Origin: a bacterium
GTDB lineage: Bacteria > Patescibacteriota > Minisyncoccia > Phycocordibacterales > PALSA-1337
Length of the DNA: 5,883 bases
Assembly (NCBI GenBank): GCA_030698965.1
Contig: JAUYLM010000077.1
Coordinates: forward strand, 1 to 5,883
Direction of reading: 5' to 3'
Within the stretch, counting starts at the first letter, position 1; each line of letters opens with the position of its first letter. Both the position numbers and the translations under genes were made by a program. This document shows positions 5,308 through 5,883 of the stretch, piece after piece. Below the pieces are notes generated by a model. That model saw only the letters and a list, made by a program, of their open reading frames with translations, was not told the origin of the DNA and did not search any database.

Positions 5308-5574
5308 ATGCAGAAAGAAATCCATCCAAAAGAATACCGCCAAGTGATCTTCGTTGATAATTCCAGCGGAGCGCAGTTTCTCATTTCCTCAACTATCAAG
5401 TCTTCAGAAAAGATAAAATGGTCCGATGGAAAGGAGTACCCAGCCGTTCATGTGGAAATTTCCTCAGCGTCGCATCCTTTCTATACAAACCAGGAAAAGA
5501 GCCTGGACAGCGCCGGCCGAGTAGAAAAGTTCAAAACCCGCCAGGCCAAAGCTACTTCAAAAAAGAAGGCTTAG
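5308..5574 (+). CDS. rpmE: 50S ribosomal protein bL31, cysteine-free (type B)
   Basis: bL31 sits at the ribosomal intersubunit bridge near the central protuberance. The 88-residue protein has the type B hallmarks: IHPKEYRQVIF near the N-terminus, a central GAQFLISSTIKSS, DGKEYPAVHVEISSASHPFYT, and a final AGRVEKFKTR before a basic tail (KATSKKKA). It contains no cysteine, so the zinc-binding CxxC pairs of the other L31 class are absent. I chose the ATG at 5308 because family members start just before the IHP motif; the in-frame TTG at 5293 would add only five residues and has no support. No Shine-Dalgarno site precedes it. It follows the transglycosylase by 24 bp and abuts prfA, the widespread rpmE-prfA order. 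The stop is TAG. Confidence 0.93.
   Translation: MQKEIHPKEYRQVIFVDNSSGAQFLISSTIKSSEKIKWSDGKEYPAVHVEISSASHPFYTNQEKSLDSAGRVEKFKTRQAKATSKKKA
5564..5569 (+). promoter_or_regulatory. Shine-Dalgarno site of prfA inside the rpmE 3' end
   Basis: AGAAGG (5/6 to AGGAGG) lies in the last codons of rpmE, 5 nt before the prfA ATG. It supports the start at 5575 and re-initiation from rpmE. No promoter is evident between the two genes, so prfA is probably read from the rpmE promoter or further upstream. Confidence 0.6.
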
Positions 5575-5883
5575 ATGAATCTAGAAGAGCATAAGAAAAA
5601 CCATAAGACCGCCTACCTGGCAGATATGTACGAAAAGCTTCAGAAAGAAGAAGCTGAGCTTTTAGCTATGAGCGAGAAAGATCCCGCGATAAAAGAGATG
5701 GCGCAAGCTGAGCTAGCCTCTATTGCCGGACAGAAGAAAAATATCGAGGATCAGATACAGGCGATATTGGATTCTGAAAAGGAAGAGTTGGAGTATCCAG
5801 CCGAGCTCATATTGGAAGTTCGCGCAGGAGCTGGAGGGGATGAAGCGTCTATTTTCGCGCAGGAGCTGCTGCAGATGTATAGC
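5575..5883 (+). CDS. prfA: Peptide chain release factor 1, 5' part only
   Basis: RF1 reads UAA and UAG in the ribosomal A site and triggers peptide release. Only the first 103 residues are present; the gene runs off the right edge, so the PxT codon-recognition and GGQ motifs cannot be checked. The PCRF domain is clear: a helical segment with DPAIKEMAQAELASI (36-50), followed by EVRAGAGGDEASIFAQELL (81-99), the conserved entry to domain 2. The ATG immediately follows the rpmE TAG in the same frame, so no longer N-terminus is possible. Compared with E. coli RF1, where the RAG motif is near residue 115, the N-terminal helical domain is about 33 residues shorter. RF2 shares the GGDE region, but the MAQ/EL helix and the genomic neighbour rpmE favour RF1. 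Confidence 0.9.
   Translation, partial: MNLEEHKKNHKTAYLADMYEKLQKEEAELLAMSEKDPAIKEMAQAELASIAGQKKNIEDQIQAILDSEKEELEYPAELILEVRAGAGGDEASIFAQELLQMYS

Noticed and set aside
1..5883. Mobile element, CRISPR array, toxin-antitoxin or defence system
   Set aside because: I saw no direct-repeat arrays, transposase or integrase motifs, terminal inverted repeats or nuclease/effector domains; apart from the unplaced small gene, all genes belong to housekeeping families.

Overview
The window looks like a piece of a small, tightly packed bacterial chromosome, most likely from the Candidate Phyla Radiation (Patescibacteria, Parcubacteria-like). That assignment is inference. It rests on the flavour of the PfkB-family kinase (a Cys-containing insertion and a C-terminus I associate with CPR members), a short-N-terminus RF1, a cysteine-free L31, gene spacing of -4 to 33 bp in the right-hand cluster, and genes that seem to lack leaders and Shine-Dalgarno sites. 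UGA is used as an ordinary stop (fba, the dehydrogenase and the transglycosylase end in TGA), so this is not a UGA-recoding lineage such as Gracilibacteria or SR1.

Layout: two genes on the minus strand occupy the left. The first is the 5' part of an unrecognised small helical protein (218 down to 1, running off the window), which has a near-perfect sigma70-type promoter, a leader of about 75 nt and a strong Shine-Dalgarno site. The second is a PfkB/ribokinase-family kinase (1337 down to 342). Six plus-strand genes follow: class II fructose-bisphosphate aldolase (1354-2217), a D-2-hydroxyacid (glycerate/glyoxylate) dehydrogenase (2214-3185), ribosomal protein bL25 of the CTC type (3219-3905), a secreted coiled-coil lytic transglycosylase (3922-5283), cysteine-free bL31 (5308-5574), and the start of peptide chain release factor 1 (from 5575, running off the right edge).

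How they fit together: the kinase and aldolase diverge from a 16-bp gap and the aldolase overlaps the dehydrogenase by 4 bp, which makes a small sugar-phosphate/three-carbon module. bL25, bL31 and RF1 are translation genes, with a cell-wall enzyme inserted between them; rpmE next to prfA is a widespread bacterial arrangement. I see no mobile element, CRISPR array, RNA gene, phage or defence system, and no convincing intrinsic terminator.

The most interesting signal is regulatory. Extended -10 boxes (TGnTAnAAT) sit 6-8 nt upstream of the ATGs of the kinase, the aldolase and the transglycosylase, with no Shine-Dalgarno, which predicts leaderless transcripts. The kinase and aldolase boxes overlap on opposite strands, so the gap is a candidate bidirectional promoter. 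Several promoters also overlap the stop codon of the preceding gene.
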